Source: Solen grandis (taxonomy: Eukaryota > Mollusca > Bivalvia > Adapedonta > Solenidae). From it: 64,000 bases of DNA. The position numbers and the translations under genes were made by a program. The DNA lies in contig CM037794.1 in assembly GCA_021229015.1 (NCBI GenBank), forward strand, positions 41,497,126 to 41,561,125. The letters run 5' to 3'. Positions 21,164-30,766 of this stretch are shown one piece after another. The notes beneath the pieces are model-generated. The model saw only the letters and a program-made list of their open reading frames with translations. It did no database searches and was not told the origin of the DNA. Every line of letters starts with the position of its first letter. Position 1 is the first letter of the stretch.

Positions 21164-21640
21164 TTGCAGATGACTAACGATGGTGACTCACATGCTAATG
21201 TTAGTAGTAATCGTTCGTTTGAATTCCACATGAAACAGTTAAGTAAAATGATTAATTTAAAAAGAAACCCGAAACATGCTCAGAAAAATCACCTAGATCT
21301 TCCACCGGAGATTTGGAGAATAATAATAAATATTGTATTGAAACAATATCCAATGTCGAGATATTCGCTCAAACGAGTGAATAGATTTTTTGAAGACGTT
21401 GTAAGCAAAACACCATCACCGCGTCTATATCTCAACCCTGATCTTTTTCATGATGTGTCCGTGTCTCCTATCAGTGTTAGGAAGATTATTATAATAGCTG
21501 GGTGTGGCAGTGGGTTAGTTCAAGCAATACGAAATTTGATAAATTCCTCGTGGGCAAATGCTTGGCTCTTTCTCCGGGTGGCTACACTTTGTGGCTGGTA
21601 TACCATCGAAGGAGTATGGTATAAACGCCATCGACATTAG
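21164..21640 (+). CDS. F-box-like ORF of the transposon
   Basis: 158-codon ORF. Residues about 45-80 read LDLPPEIWRIIINIVL followed by SRYSLKRVNRFFEDVV, resembling an F-box (LPxEi...I...sL..V.r.F). The C-terminal part (RKIIIIAGCGSGLVQAIRNL, ending GWYTIEGVWYKRHRH) is not recognised. It follows the OTU reading frame by about 60 bases and may be the C-terminal end of the same polyprotein separated by frameshifts. The start codon is therefore arbitrary. F-box assignment is by pattern only. Confidence 0.55.
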   Translation: MQMTNDGDSHANVSSNRSFEFHMKQLSKMINLKRNPKHAQKNHLDLPPEIWRIIINIVLKQYPMSRYSLKRVNRFFEDVVSKTPSPRLYLNPDLFHDVSVSPISVRKIIIIAGCGSGLVQAIRNLINSSWANAWLFLRVATLCGWYTIEGVWYKRHRH

Positions 21641-22169
21641 TTTATACACGGCAATGTTTATGTTATCATTAGTTACATGTACTATGTAATCATCATTTTG
21701 TTAATATAAAATTATAGCCATGTTTATGTTATATTAACTTGATACATGGCCATGTTTATGTTAATATCATTTAGCATACCATTTATTCGTATAAATGTAT
21801 AAAGGACACAGAATATGTACATGTATATACAATCATGTTGTCTAATTTAAGAAATGTCATCAGTTATTGCTAAACTGATGAGAGCACCGATAAGTTCAAT
21901 ATACGTAGTTCTTACATCAAATATAGAAAATAATAACATACTAAATATAAGTTAAATATCTTAAAATTTCGTGAGTGTATTTGAATATGATAATACATAC
22001 TTAATTTATTTGCTGTTGATCGCTGATTGGTCAAGTTTTACAATCAATGACAACATATGACGTGCGCAATGGCTTCGTGAATTGGCGTACGAGGACAAAC
22101 CGTGACCTGATGTTCATTTATTACTTGGTTCAATACACATTCTATGCATCCAGCCGAAATGTTTTTGTT

Positions 22170-22345
22170 ATAGATAGAAAAAATAGACAGATAGATACTA
22201 TAGATAAGATAGATGGCTGAAATGATAAGATAGATTGATAAAAAAGATAAGATAGATATATCAGATAGATAAGAACGAATGGATATATAATATTGATAAA
22301 TAGATAATATAGATAAGAGAGATTAGAAAGATAATATTGATTAGA
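22170..22345. repeat. degenerate GATA-rich simple repeat
   Basis: Many GATA/TAGATA units broken by substitutions; no reading frame or family recognised. Confidence 0.7.
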
Positions 22346-22799
22346 TAGTTATTGTTTTACCTTTTTAACCAGTTTTCATTTCCTTTTTGAAGGTCTATGA
22401 AGAGCATAGGTAAACATTGTTTTAAAAATCATATTTTCTGCTGACATTATATTAAATCAGTATTTAATTAAATAAACAATAATTGGGTATCGAGCCAGTT
22501 CGCCATATACCACCGCATTGATTTTTTTGTTTTTGTTTATTAATTTTTAATTATTAACATTTTGTTTTTTGTAAAGCTTACTTATTGCAAATGTACGATA
22601 TTCATTTTGATTGCCTGATTTTCACGTTTGTTTATGTAGAAACATGGGGTTATATGATTATATTTTGAGTCAGAATAGAAAAATAAAAGTTTAGTACTAC
22701 ACTTGTTGTTGATAACGTGTATGTGTGTGTGTGTGTGCCGATTTTCGCAGCTAAATTCGTGTTCAGGGCAGTTAGTTTGCCTTCTTTATTGACTATTAT

Positions 22800-22985
22800 C
22801 AATGAATAGGAGAATTCATGATATGACACCTATTCACATTATAATGGCACCGGGTAATCACATTTTAGTGTTGAGCGCTAAATCAATACCATTTTAAAGA
22901 ATTTGATATGCTGCGGCCAGTGATCGAACCTCCGACCTCGCGAGTACAGGACGGATGTTCTAACCATGAGGTCGTCGTAACGGAA
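22800..22985 (-). repeat. diverged tRNA-derived SINE (second family, minus strand)
   Basis: On the minus strand an A-box-like CTCATGGTTAGAACATCC precedes a B-box-like GGTTCGATCAC, followed by CAAATTC...ATTGATTTAGCGCTCAACAC. The order matches the SINE at 35150-35470 (GCGGCCAGGGATCGAG...), though strongly diverged. Confidence 0.55.
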
Positions 22986-23330
22986 CTCAATACATAATAA
23001 ATATATTTCACAAATTACTCACGTGACCTTAAACAAAACTCTCTCCGACTCACTCTCTCATCTACTACATCATTCCCACTTCTATCTTCACCAACAGTTT
23101 CGCGTACTAGTAACTGATCAAACTTAATACCTTGGTTATGAATGATATTAAAATAATATGGAGAATGGATATTCACTGATATCTCTATTATGAACATATT
23201 AACTCAAATCGACATCAATAGTTTTCTCGTAAGCTCCTCACTGATATCACTATTCAAAATATAATTCTTTAATGATTTTTTTTTATTTTCTATATGAAAA
23301 CTTATCAACATCGATACGCATATGGTATAA

Positions 23331-23356
23331 ACACACACACACACACACACACACAC
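23331..23356. repeat. CA dinucleotide repeat
   Basis: About 13 uninterrupted CA units. Confidence 0.9.
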
Positions 23357-24404
23357 TGTGATATAGTTGTCAGTATAAAGCTACAATATATTGCTTTTGC
23401 TCGCGAAATAAAAAATATCCCTGTCCCATAATATCTTCCTGGAAAAAACTAGAAATATTGTAGGATACGGTATATTCAAGTCAAGTGTCATATATTGCTC
23501 TCCCTCTTATGCTAACGAAACGAAATTTAGAGAAAAGAAGAAGAAAAAGAAATTACCAAATATGTATACACAATTATATATGCATAACTCTACGACTACT
23601 AGTTGTGATTATGATTATACAACAGCATACACAGAAGTTATATCAACAATTCGCATCTTAATAGAGTTGCTTTTGTCATATAGTTTGCAAGATTCGATTA
23701 TGATTTCATATTCGAACAGTTCAGTAATCCAACTAACTTGGTAATACATGGGTATTTGTAATGATTCTGTTTTATAAATGCCCTGCGTATTTTTTACATT
23801 TGTCGCATATTAATATATTAAAATTATACTAGTCCTCTATATCTTTTCTATTACACAAAACACATTTTCTCTTTTTCTCATTTTTCTAATACAGATGTAA
23901 CAGAATATACCCAGTTTTAACCCCTTGTTACAACTTTCTAATGCATTTTCATATACAGCTTATTATCAATACCGACGCACACACAATACGAGCGATAAAT
24001 ACCTCAAAGAAAGCGACACTTTTATTTAATTTACGGTCGCTTAAACAAACTACGATGCATAACTAATTAAGAAAAAGTAAAATATAGCTTTTTGCTTTGG
24101 TAACATCTCGAAAAAAATACAAATGGTACGTAGGAAGGCATAACATCTTAAAACAAGTTACTCATAACTTATACAAGGATTTTCTGTCTATTTTACATTA
24201 AAGATACCTATATCGTTATGATGAACATGTTTAGTGAAAATTAAAAAAATCTGACTTAAAATCAAACGAATGTAACAAACATAGTCGGAAGAAAGGGCGT
24301 TAAAATATACACCAAATGTTTAGGGAATGGAATTTGGTCCGTCAGGTAAATAGAAACAAACATTTTTTAAACGCCACGAAGATGCGAAAAGACACATTTG
24401 TTGA

Positions 24405-24500
24405 ATTAGCAACCATAGAAGTCATTTTCCCGTTCGGGATTCGAACCCTATGCAGAGAAGGTTAAGAAGTCGATCCGCCAATGAGGGTCCAAATTTATAA
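24405..24500 (-). repeat. inner terminal repeat with tRNA-like B-box (right)
   Basis: On the minus strand: GGACCCTCATTGGCGG, then CTTCTTAACC and a perfect B-box GGTTCGAATCC. It corresponds position by position to 10900-11000, so the transposon's inverted ends extend to about 300 bases. Confidence 0.6.
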
Positions 24501-24532
24501 CATAAATTTTACATTAGAGCGTATATAGAAAT

Positions 24533-24719
24533 GTGCGACATTTAGCGTTGATGGTGCGTCATTTAACGTGACCTCGATTTTTTGCGACATTTAACGTTAG
24601 AGGTGCGACATTTAACGTGAGCTTGTTTTGCGACATTTAACGGTGAGAGCGACATCTAACGGCGACATTTAACGTGAGTTGCGCCATTTAACGGCGGTGC
24701 GACATTTAACGGCGCTACA
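24533..24719 (-). repeat. right terminal inverted repeat with subterminal motif array
   Basis: Nine GCGACATTTAACG-type motifs (one TCATTTAACG, one ACATCTAACG, one GCCATTTAACG variant), the inverse of the left terminus with matching spacers. Ends GGCGCTACA, followed by the GCGTC target duplication. Confidence 0.88.
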
Positions 24720-24902
24720 GCGTCCATAAAACAGATAGCATTTATATGATAATGGATCATGTTTGTGTTTATCATGGCTTTTCAAAATGTTTTTCATATA
24801 ATTTGGATATTACGTTGGATGTAAAGATTGCACCCTTTGTATAATCATTGAATATGGCACATTTTGTGAATGCAAACTCTAAACGCATACCACTTTGCAC
24901 AG

Positions 24903-25025
24903 GAGTTTTGCCAAACAATCGAACAAATGTCAGCTGCAAAGGCTAATGATCTACGACTGAAGATTGGTGATGACGGAAAATACAAAGTCAATTGTCTTAT
25001 CTCGAACATGGAGCAATATTTGAAG
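24903..25025 (+). CDS. disp: Dispatched-family protein, exon 3
   Basis: Acceptor CACTTTGCACAG ends at 24902; donor GTAACA starts at 25026. 123 bases, 41 codons, phase 0. Encodes EFCQTIEQMS... to ...NMEQYLK, part of the second extracellular domain. It follows exon 2 across the intron enlarged by the 14-kb transposon. Confidence 0.82.
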
Positions 25026-25735
25026 GTAACAATTTGTGTAATTGCCCTTTTTTAAGATTTGAATTATTGATACCAATGATTTTGTATGAATTTGAACACA
25101 AATATCATTCATCAAAGCGCTCAGTGCAGTCAGACTCATGGCAGGATTCACATGATTAAATATCTATAATTCTAATGTCAGCATTTAGGCAGGGTTGAAC
25201 TTGATAGAGGCAAAGGTAATATGACGCCCAAAAATCCCACACGTTTTCCTGCAACTTTCTTTACTAGTACGGTAGTAAGTCAGTTGAACTCGCTCTTTGT
25301 TTCATGGTAACCCCGCATCATTCTCCTTTCGAGTTTTGATTTGTTTCATAATGATACGGAGTGAGGTTCCATTTATAAATTGCATACCTAAAGAATGGTC
25401 ATGGCCTAACTTTTAGTGAATCTCATTGAATTGATACGCTACTGCGCGAAGTGATACAGTGCGATGAAAACAGCTGTAATCATACAAATCAACTATGCCT
25501 GCTACCTCCAGTCTCAAAATGGGTTTTGAAATTATTAAGATACCAAACAATCAAATATAATCATTGTGAAGTCAAGTGTCGTCAAATGGACGTCAAACTC
25601 AATCATTCGATAGATTGAAGATTAAATTGGGATGTTAATCCCTGAAAGAAGAACAAAAACCATCATTACTAATGAAAATGAAAAAAGAAATATTGAAGAT
25701 GGGGCCCAGAAAACATTATACATTTTTTTTCGCAG

Positions 25736-25867
25736 CAAAGTCCAAATACACCCGGGACAGATTGGGAAGTGCCTTTTGATCTTAATAAAGTGCAACGTCT
25801 GATGATGAACCGACCTGACGTTTACAATATCTCTGCCCTGACAACGTCATTCGACGTATTCCTCCAG
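25736..25867 (+). CDS. disp: Dispatched-family protein, exon 4
   Basis: Acceptor TTTTTTTTCGCAG ends at 25735; donor GTGATG starts at 25868 (a GTGA donor, slightly weak). 132 bases, 44 codons, phase 0. Encodes QSPNTPGTDWEVPF... to ...TSFDVFLQ, still second extracellular domain. Confidence 0.8.
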
Positions 25868-27339
25868 GTGATGTTTCCTATTCTATGAAGATCACGTGTG
25901 CTTGGATTCACAAAGATATAAACAAAATCAAAAGCACAATCATAAATATGTACCTACCAATATTGAATGTATCTAAAAAGACATTGCACCTTTCCAGTTT
26001 TAGCAGTAAAAATTTTAGCCCGCCTTTTCTAAGCAAGGCTATGTCAACTACTCACAAACAGTATCACAAACAATGACATGTGTTCTTTTGTGTTAACCAT
26101 GTCACCCATTTTCTATTTATTATTCCAGTGTAGTTGTTTGATACCTTGCATTTAAACACGAGGAATTTAACCTCACTCTTATAGAAACATTGAGTGAAAA
26201 GTAGACTGTAATTGATATATTTTATTGATATTGTATATATATACGATCTAATATAATGAAATTTTGATGAAAGATTATGCCACAAAATGTTTTAATAATT
26301 AAGTAAATAATTCATAGAATCGTCGAAATCCTTTGTTTATAAATATCGATTTCTCTGTAATATCTTAAAGCAGCTTGTTCAAAGACGGTCATTGGCTAAG
26401 AATTGGATTTTAAACTTATGTGTGTACTACGTCTAGCAATACCCATTTACAGACACATGGTCATCTAATTCAGCCACCCATGATTGTAAAAAATAGCGGT
26501 TTCCCTAATCACAGGCAATAGCGTCAGGAACGGTATTGAAACTATATTTAGAATTATAAAACCTATATTTAGATTTTCTATTTTCATTTGCTGCCACTTG
26601 GCTGATCACATTAAATCTTCGCGCATGCGCTAAATTCTAATTCTGAACTTACGAATACACTACCCCAAACAACCGATATTACCATGTTTCGAAACGCATC
26701 ACGTGGTACCACAAGCACCTGCTTCGGGGATACCGTATTCTATATTAAACCGATTTCGCCGAAGTTGCTTTTAGGATTTCTACCGATCACCTGTGAATGA
26801 GCCACTTTAATATTCAACTAATTTCAATTTTAGCAATATGAAATTATATTGCATATACAATTTGTATGTTTATTATGAATTAGTAACAGGAACATGAGTT
26901 TAACGTATAGGTCCCATTATCCTACTGGTTGAGTAACGGATACACGTTCCAGCCCTTGATTGACGGTGCTGCGTTCAAGCCCTTGGTAGCAGAAGAGGTC
27001 GGGCCACACAGCCAACCCGTGCTGACTCGTCCAGGTTGGGTTTGGGTGCATAATAGATTGTATTGTCCGCACTCCTAAGCCTTGATGGCGTCTTTGTTTG
27101 TATGGTGCGCGTGGCCGTCTTTATGTTAGCAATTAACATGACGCCAAAACGCCCCGAACTGAATATGCATATCGGTTTAACCAATGAAAAGCTGTACAAA
27201 CCTCCGACAAACAAATGCACGTCAAGGAAGGGAGCTATACCAGTACCATTTTTACGACTTTGGTATGTTGCAGCTGAGGATCGAAACCATATTCCCTCTA
27301 GAACAATTCCTATCCTTGTAGTTATTCTAAATTCATTTT
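25868..27339. other. intron sequence without recognised gene
   Basis: AT-rich. A B-box-like GCGTTCAAGCCC near 26970 may be a decayed tRNA-like SINE. Chance ORFs only. Confidence 0.45.
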
Positions 27340-28642
27340 TAGCTCGACTATTCGAAGAATATGTGGGCTATTGTAGTCGCCCTTGTGTCGGCGTCGGCGT
27401 TGCAGCTTTTGGTTAAAGTTTTGCATGCAAGTTACTATCAACCTAATATCTCAATAACCATTTATGGTATTGACTTGATAGTTTATAAATATGTTCAGGG
27501 GCATTAGACAACCAAGGTAGATAACTCTTGATGGAATATATTACAAATTATGGCCCCTTTTTAACTTAGAAAGTTTGGTTAAAGTTTTGCATGCAAGATA
27601 CTCTCATGCTTATATCTCAGTATCCAGGCATGCGATTGATTTGAAACATCTTTAATATGTTTAGGGGTATCACACTTTCATTGTAGATAACTCTTGATAG
27701 AATATGTTACAAATTATGGCCCCTTTTTAACTTAGAAGTTTTGGTTAAAGTTTTTCATGCAAGGTACTTTCATACTAATATCTCAGTATCCAGGCATGCA
27801 ATTGATTTGAAACATCTTTAATATGTTTAGGGGTATCATACTTTCATGGTAGATAACTCTTGATAGAATATGTTACAAATTATGGCCCCTTTTCAACTTA
27901 GAAATTTTGGTAAAAGTTTTGCATGAAAGGTACTTTCATGCTAATATCTCAGTATCCAGGCATATAATTGATTTGAAACATCTTTAATACATTTAGGGGT
28001 ATCATAATATCAAGGTAGATAACTTTTGAAAGGGTATATTACAAGTTATGGCCCCTTTTTTAACTTAGACATTTTGGTAAAAGTTTTGCATGCAAGGTAC
28101 TTTCCAGCTTATATCTCGGAGTCCAGGCATGGGATTGATTTGAAACATCTTTAATGGGTTTAGGGGTATCATACTATAAAGGAAAATAACACTTGATGGA
28201 ATATATTAAAAATTATAGCCCCCTTTTAACTTAGAATTTTTGTTAAAGTTTTGCATTCAAGCTACTTTCCAGCTTATATCTCAGAAATTGCTCGTGGAAT
28301 TGACTAGAAAGTTGAGGAGTATCTTCAGGGGCATCAGAAAACCAAGGAGGATAACTTTTGGACTTAATTTTATGCAAATTATGGCCCTTTTCTTGCTTGG
28401 ATTTTTGGTTAAAGTTTTGCATACACAGTATTATTATGCTTATGTCTCAGTAACTAAGCATGGAATTGATTTTAAGCTTCATAAAAATATTAAGGGGTAT
28501 CAGACTATCAAGGTATATCATTTTTTGACTATTATTATGTACAGGGTATATGAAGGGCAAGAATTGAAATAGATTTCATTTGATTTACCAACAAGCATTT
28601 TGAATAGTCGAGCGTGCTGTCCTCTGACAGCTCTTGTTTACA
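27340..28642 (+). mobile_element. pearl-like element with 165-bp tandem core
   Basis: Left end AGCTCGACTATTCGAAG; right end AATAGTCGAGCGTGCTGTC, a short hairpin GCTGTC-CTCT-GACAGC, then TCTTGTT. The core holds about seven units of 160-168 bases starting GGTTAAAGTTTTGCATG (27413, 27577, 27742, 27908, 28075, 28240, 28410). Its right end is shared with the element ending at 59513 and, inverted, with sequence at 40362, 47255 and 61366. It abuts Dispatched exon 5. Confidence 0.82.
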
Positions 28643-28834
28643 GTTCTGTTTACCATCTTCATCGTGAATTCTGTCCACAAATGCATGACCCGGTTATATT
28701 TTGCAGACAAGCAATATGGAAACAACATCAAGTATATAGCTGTAGAAATCAAGACGACAATTATGTTTAGATCTATCGGGTACACCGAAGGTCTCCCAAT
28801 CCTGGATAATTGGGAATCGTTTATTGAGGCTCAG
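28631..28834 (+). CDS. disp: Dispatched-family protein, exon 5 (start uncertain)
   Basis: Donor GTAACG at 28835; open frame through TRLYFADKQYGNN...AVEIKTTIMFRS...ILDNWESFIEAQ, a Dispatched-like segment before TM8. The acceptor that keeps phase 0 is CCTCTGACAG at 28621-28630, giving LLFTVLFTIFIVNSV first and 68 codons. That AG is within the terminal hairpin of a pearl-like element. A second, stronger-looking acceptor TTGTTTACAG ends at 28643 but would need an incoming phase that exon 4 does not supply. A missed small exon upstream is possible. Confidence 0.68.
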
Positions 28835-29525
28835 GTAACGGTTTGCGTGTGTTATATGCGTTTCTTCTTCTGTTTTCACGTTGAATATTTTACTTGCTAA
28901 AAGCATTATGTTAGGGGATTGTAAGGCAGACGTATGTACGTCAATTTCTTCTTTTTAAAATATAATTCAGAAGAATAAAAATACAGTAAAAAAAACCTAG
29001 CCAACAAGGTATTTGCAAATAACTCACATATAATAGCGTGTTCTAAAAAGAATTTTCGTAGAATAGTATAGCTTCAGATTTGAATAAACTACAACCTCTA
29101 ATCATTTAATGTTTAATTATTATACATGTTAATTATGTGTAATGTAACTAAATATAAGAGAGTTCTAAAACTAAAATTAAAAACAATCCGTTTCATATAT
29201 TTGATATAAATACTTTAAATCGTGCAATGCATACAGTTGTACAATAAATCGGGCCAGTTCTTTAGCCAAATGCTCATAGAGGGTTAAATAAACAATTTAT
29301 TTTACGCCGACTGGAAACTTATGCTAATCCATTTCCTGGGTTAATCCAGTACTTTGCACCTTTGAAGCTAATTAATCAAAAGTCCCTACTCCCGACGGGG
29401 GTTCGAAGCAAGAATATGCGGCAATCAATCTAACGTTACTAACGATACCACAGCTCCCTGTATAGAAATTTAACATAAATGACCTCTCTACTGGGGAGAG
29501 GTAAAGTGGTATGTCTCTATTGTAG
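28835..29525. other. intron sequence without recognised element
   Basis: AT-rich; nothing recognisable on either strand beyond a weak tRNA-like patch near 29390-29460. Confidence 0.45.
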
Positions 29526-29606
29526 ATGTCCAAAATGCCAGAGGGTATGAAGGGCGGATTTCAAACTGATAATCGAGAACTTTGGAGGTGGCTTAATATC
29601 CAACAG
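29526..29606 (+). CDS. disp: Dispatched-family protein, exon 6
   Basis: Acceptor CTCTATTGTAG ends at 29525; donor GTAGAT at 29607. 81 bases, 27 codons, phase 0. It encodes MSKMPEGMKGG...DNRELWRWLNIQQ; the ELWRWL segment corresponds to the end of the second extracellular domain just before TM8 in Dispatched proteins. The initial ATG is internal, not a start. Confidence 0.8.
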
Positions 29607-29958
29607 GTAGATTTGTTTTCTTCTTTCGATTTAGCTGATAGAACAAAGGGTTGCATCACAAAAAAAGACAAGTTTTTATTTTATATTGGAAAAAGTTGTT
29701 GTTTTGATTTCCTGTGTGATTTTATCAAAAAGATTTTTATTCATATCGCCGTAATTCATTCAAAAGAAAAATAAATGTTTTATCGTCGGTTAAATCAGTA
29801 CTAGCACTTAGTACGGAAGAAGTTATTGTCATCTGCAGGAGTCAAACTTATAGCCTTGGCTTTCGAAGTTTATATATACTGCCAGTGGACCTAGTTGTTC
29901 TTCCAGATACTCGTAAAACATGAGAAACCTCAGAGTTATTGTAGCTGTATCCTTACAG

Positions 29959-30129
29959 ACGCTGACTCAGAACGCGGTGTATGGTGCGGTGATCGGTCTG
30001 TGCCTCGCGTTGGTGATCTTCATCCTCGCCACCGGGAACATCATAACGGGAGCCATAGCAACGCTGAGTGTCGGCGCTAGCACCGTGTGTGTGGTCGCAG
30101 TTATTCCTATTGGTGGATGGAAACTTGGG
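29959..30129 (+). CDS. disp: Dispatched-family protein, exon 7 (TM8-TM9)
   Basis: Acceptor GTATCCTTACAG ends at 29958; donor GTAAGG at 30130. 171 bases, 57 codons, phase 0. Encodes TLTQNAVYGAVIGLCLALVI... two hydrophobic spans, ending ...IGGWKLG, typical of the TM8-TM9 region of RND transporters. An alternative acceptor TTCCAG at 29906 is rejected because it reads the transmembrane region out of frame. Confidence 0.85.
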
Positions 30130-30199
30130 GTAAGGTCTAATGGCGTGTGCTTTAGATAAATAATCCTTTATTTTTTTAGGTGACAGCGGGGGGCGGGGG

Positions 30200-30450
30200 T
30201 GTCTTTTATCTACATGATACAAATATGATGCTGCCGCACCACTGTGGTACCGCTGATATCACACCCTGTCACATTATCCTAACACTGGGTCGACTGATCT
30301 TGGAAGTTCCTTATGTACTGGGCTGAGCACAAGCAAAGTATACCATTATCTTTGTCTTAACGACCATAGCATGTCATGACCGGGGAATCGACCTACAAAC
30401 TCCCGGTAACACTCTAACCCTTCTACAATTTGGACCGGTACGGCCGTGTG
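30200..30450 (-). repeat. diverged SINE of the second tRNA-derived family
   Basis: Segments CTGCCGCACCACTG, CACCCTGTCACATTATCC, ACTGGGCTGAGC and ACCGGGGAATCGACC follow the same order as the SINE at 35215-35470. Lies in the last visible Dispatched intron. Confidence 0.6.
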
Positions 30451-30642
30451 GAAATATACTATAGTTTTGCTTTTCATACTATGATGTTCATATCATCTCT
30501 GTTATTAAACATGGTATCCAACATCAGAAAGAAATCTTAAAAGCAGTTCATCTAATGTAATTGCTTTGTTGGCTTAAGTCCAAAATGCAAAACAAACAAA
30601 AAATCAAACTAGCGATATAATTGTTGTTTTTTGCAATTTCAG

Positions 30643-30666
30643 ATGACCGAAGCACTTGTGATCTGC
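30643..30666 (+). CDS. disp: Dispatched-family protein, exon 8 (truncated by gap)
   Basis: Acceptor TTGCAATTTCAG ends at 30642. Eight codons, MTEALVIC, fit the G(W)xLG-x-x-E-x-hydrophobic start of the next transmembrane segment in Dispatched/Patched proteins, in phase 0 with exon 7. Coding then runs into the N-gap; the rest of the second RND half, including its conserved TM10 aspartate motif, is missing from this window. Confidence 0.75.
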
Positions 30667-30766
30667 NNNNNNNNNNNNNNNNNNNNNNNNNNNNNNNNNN
30701 NNNNNNNNNNNNNNNNNNNNNNNNNNNNNNNNNNNNNNNNNNNNNNNNNNNNNNNNNNNNNNNNNN
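30667..30766. other. assembly gap of exactly 100 N
   Basis: A run of 100 unknown bases, a conventional size for a gap of unknown length. The right flank is repeat sequence also found at 48700, so the join to the tandem array is not supported by unique sequence. Confidence 0.98.

Larger units (their letters stand above)
21641..24404. other. transposon interior, AT-rich, simple repeats, no gene
   Basis: Only short chance ORFs. Contains a degenerate GATA-rich tract (22170-22345), a GT run (22722-22737), a CA run (23331-23356) and a minus-strand SINE remnant (22800-22985). Confidence 0.6.
10684..24719 (+). mobile_element. 14-kb integrase/OTU DNA transposon (Ginger-like)
   Basis: The element begins TGTAGCGCC at 10684 and ends GGCGCTACA at 24719. 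It is flanked by a perfect 5-bp direct repeat GCGTC (10679-10683 and 24720-24724). Long inverted termini carry about nine copies each of a CGTTAAATGTCGC motif. Its own coding part lies at 17350-21640: a retroviral-type DDE integrase of the Ginger/KRBA2-like group, an OTU-type cysteine protease domain and an F-box-like ORF, all now frameshifted. Nested insertions include a mini-LTR element (11390-11784), a LINE (12487 to about 15985) and a pearl/Helitron-like element (18146-19913). It sits wholly inside one Dispatched intron. Terminal structure is seen directly; the family name is inferred from the integrase. Confidence 0.82.

Noticed and set aside
10684..24719. Maverick/Polinton identity for the large element
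   Set aside because: Size and integrase would fit, but no protein-primed DNA polymerase, packaging ATPase or capsid is present, the termini start TGT instead of AG, and the flanking duplication is 5 bp, not 6.
29895..30080. Upstream acceptor at 29906 with frame QILVKHEKPQSYCSC
   Set aside because: It replaces two clear transmembrane segments with a polar, Cys/His-rich sequence, while the 29959 acceptor restores the Dispatched frame in phase 0.
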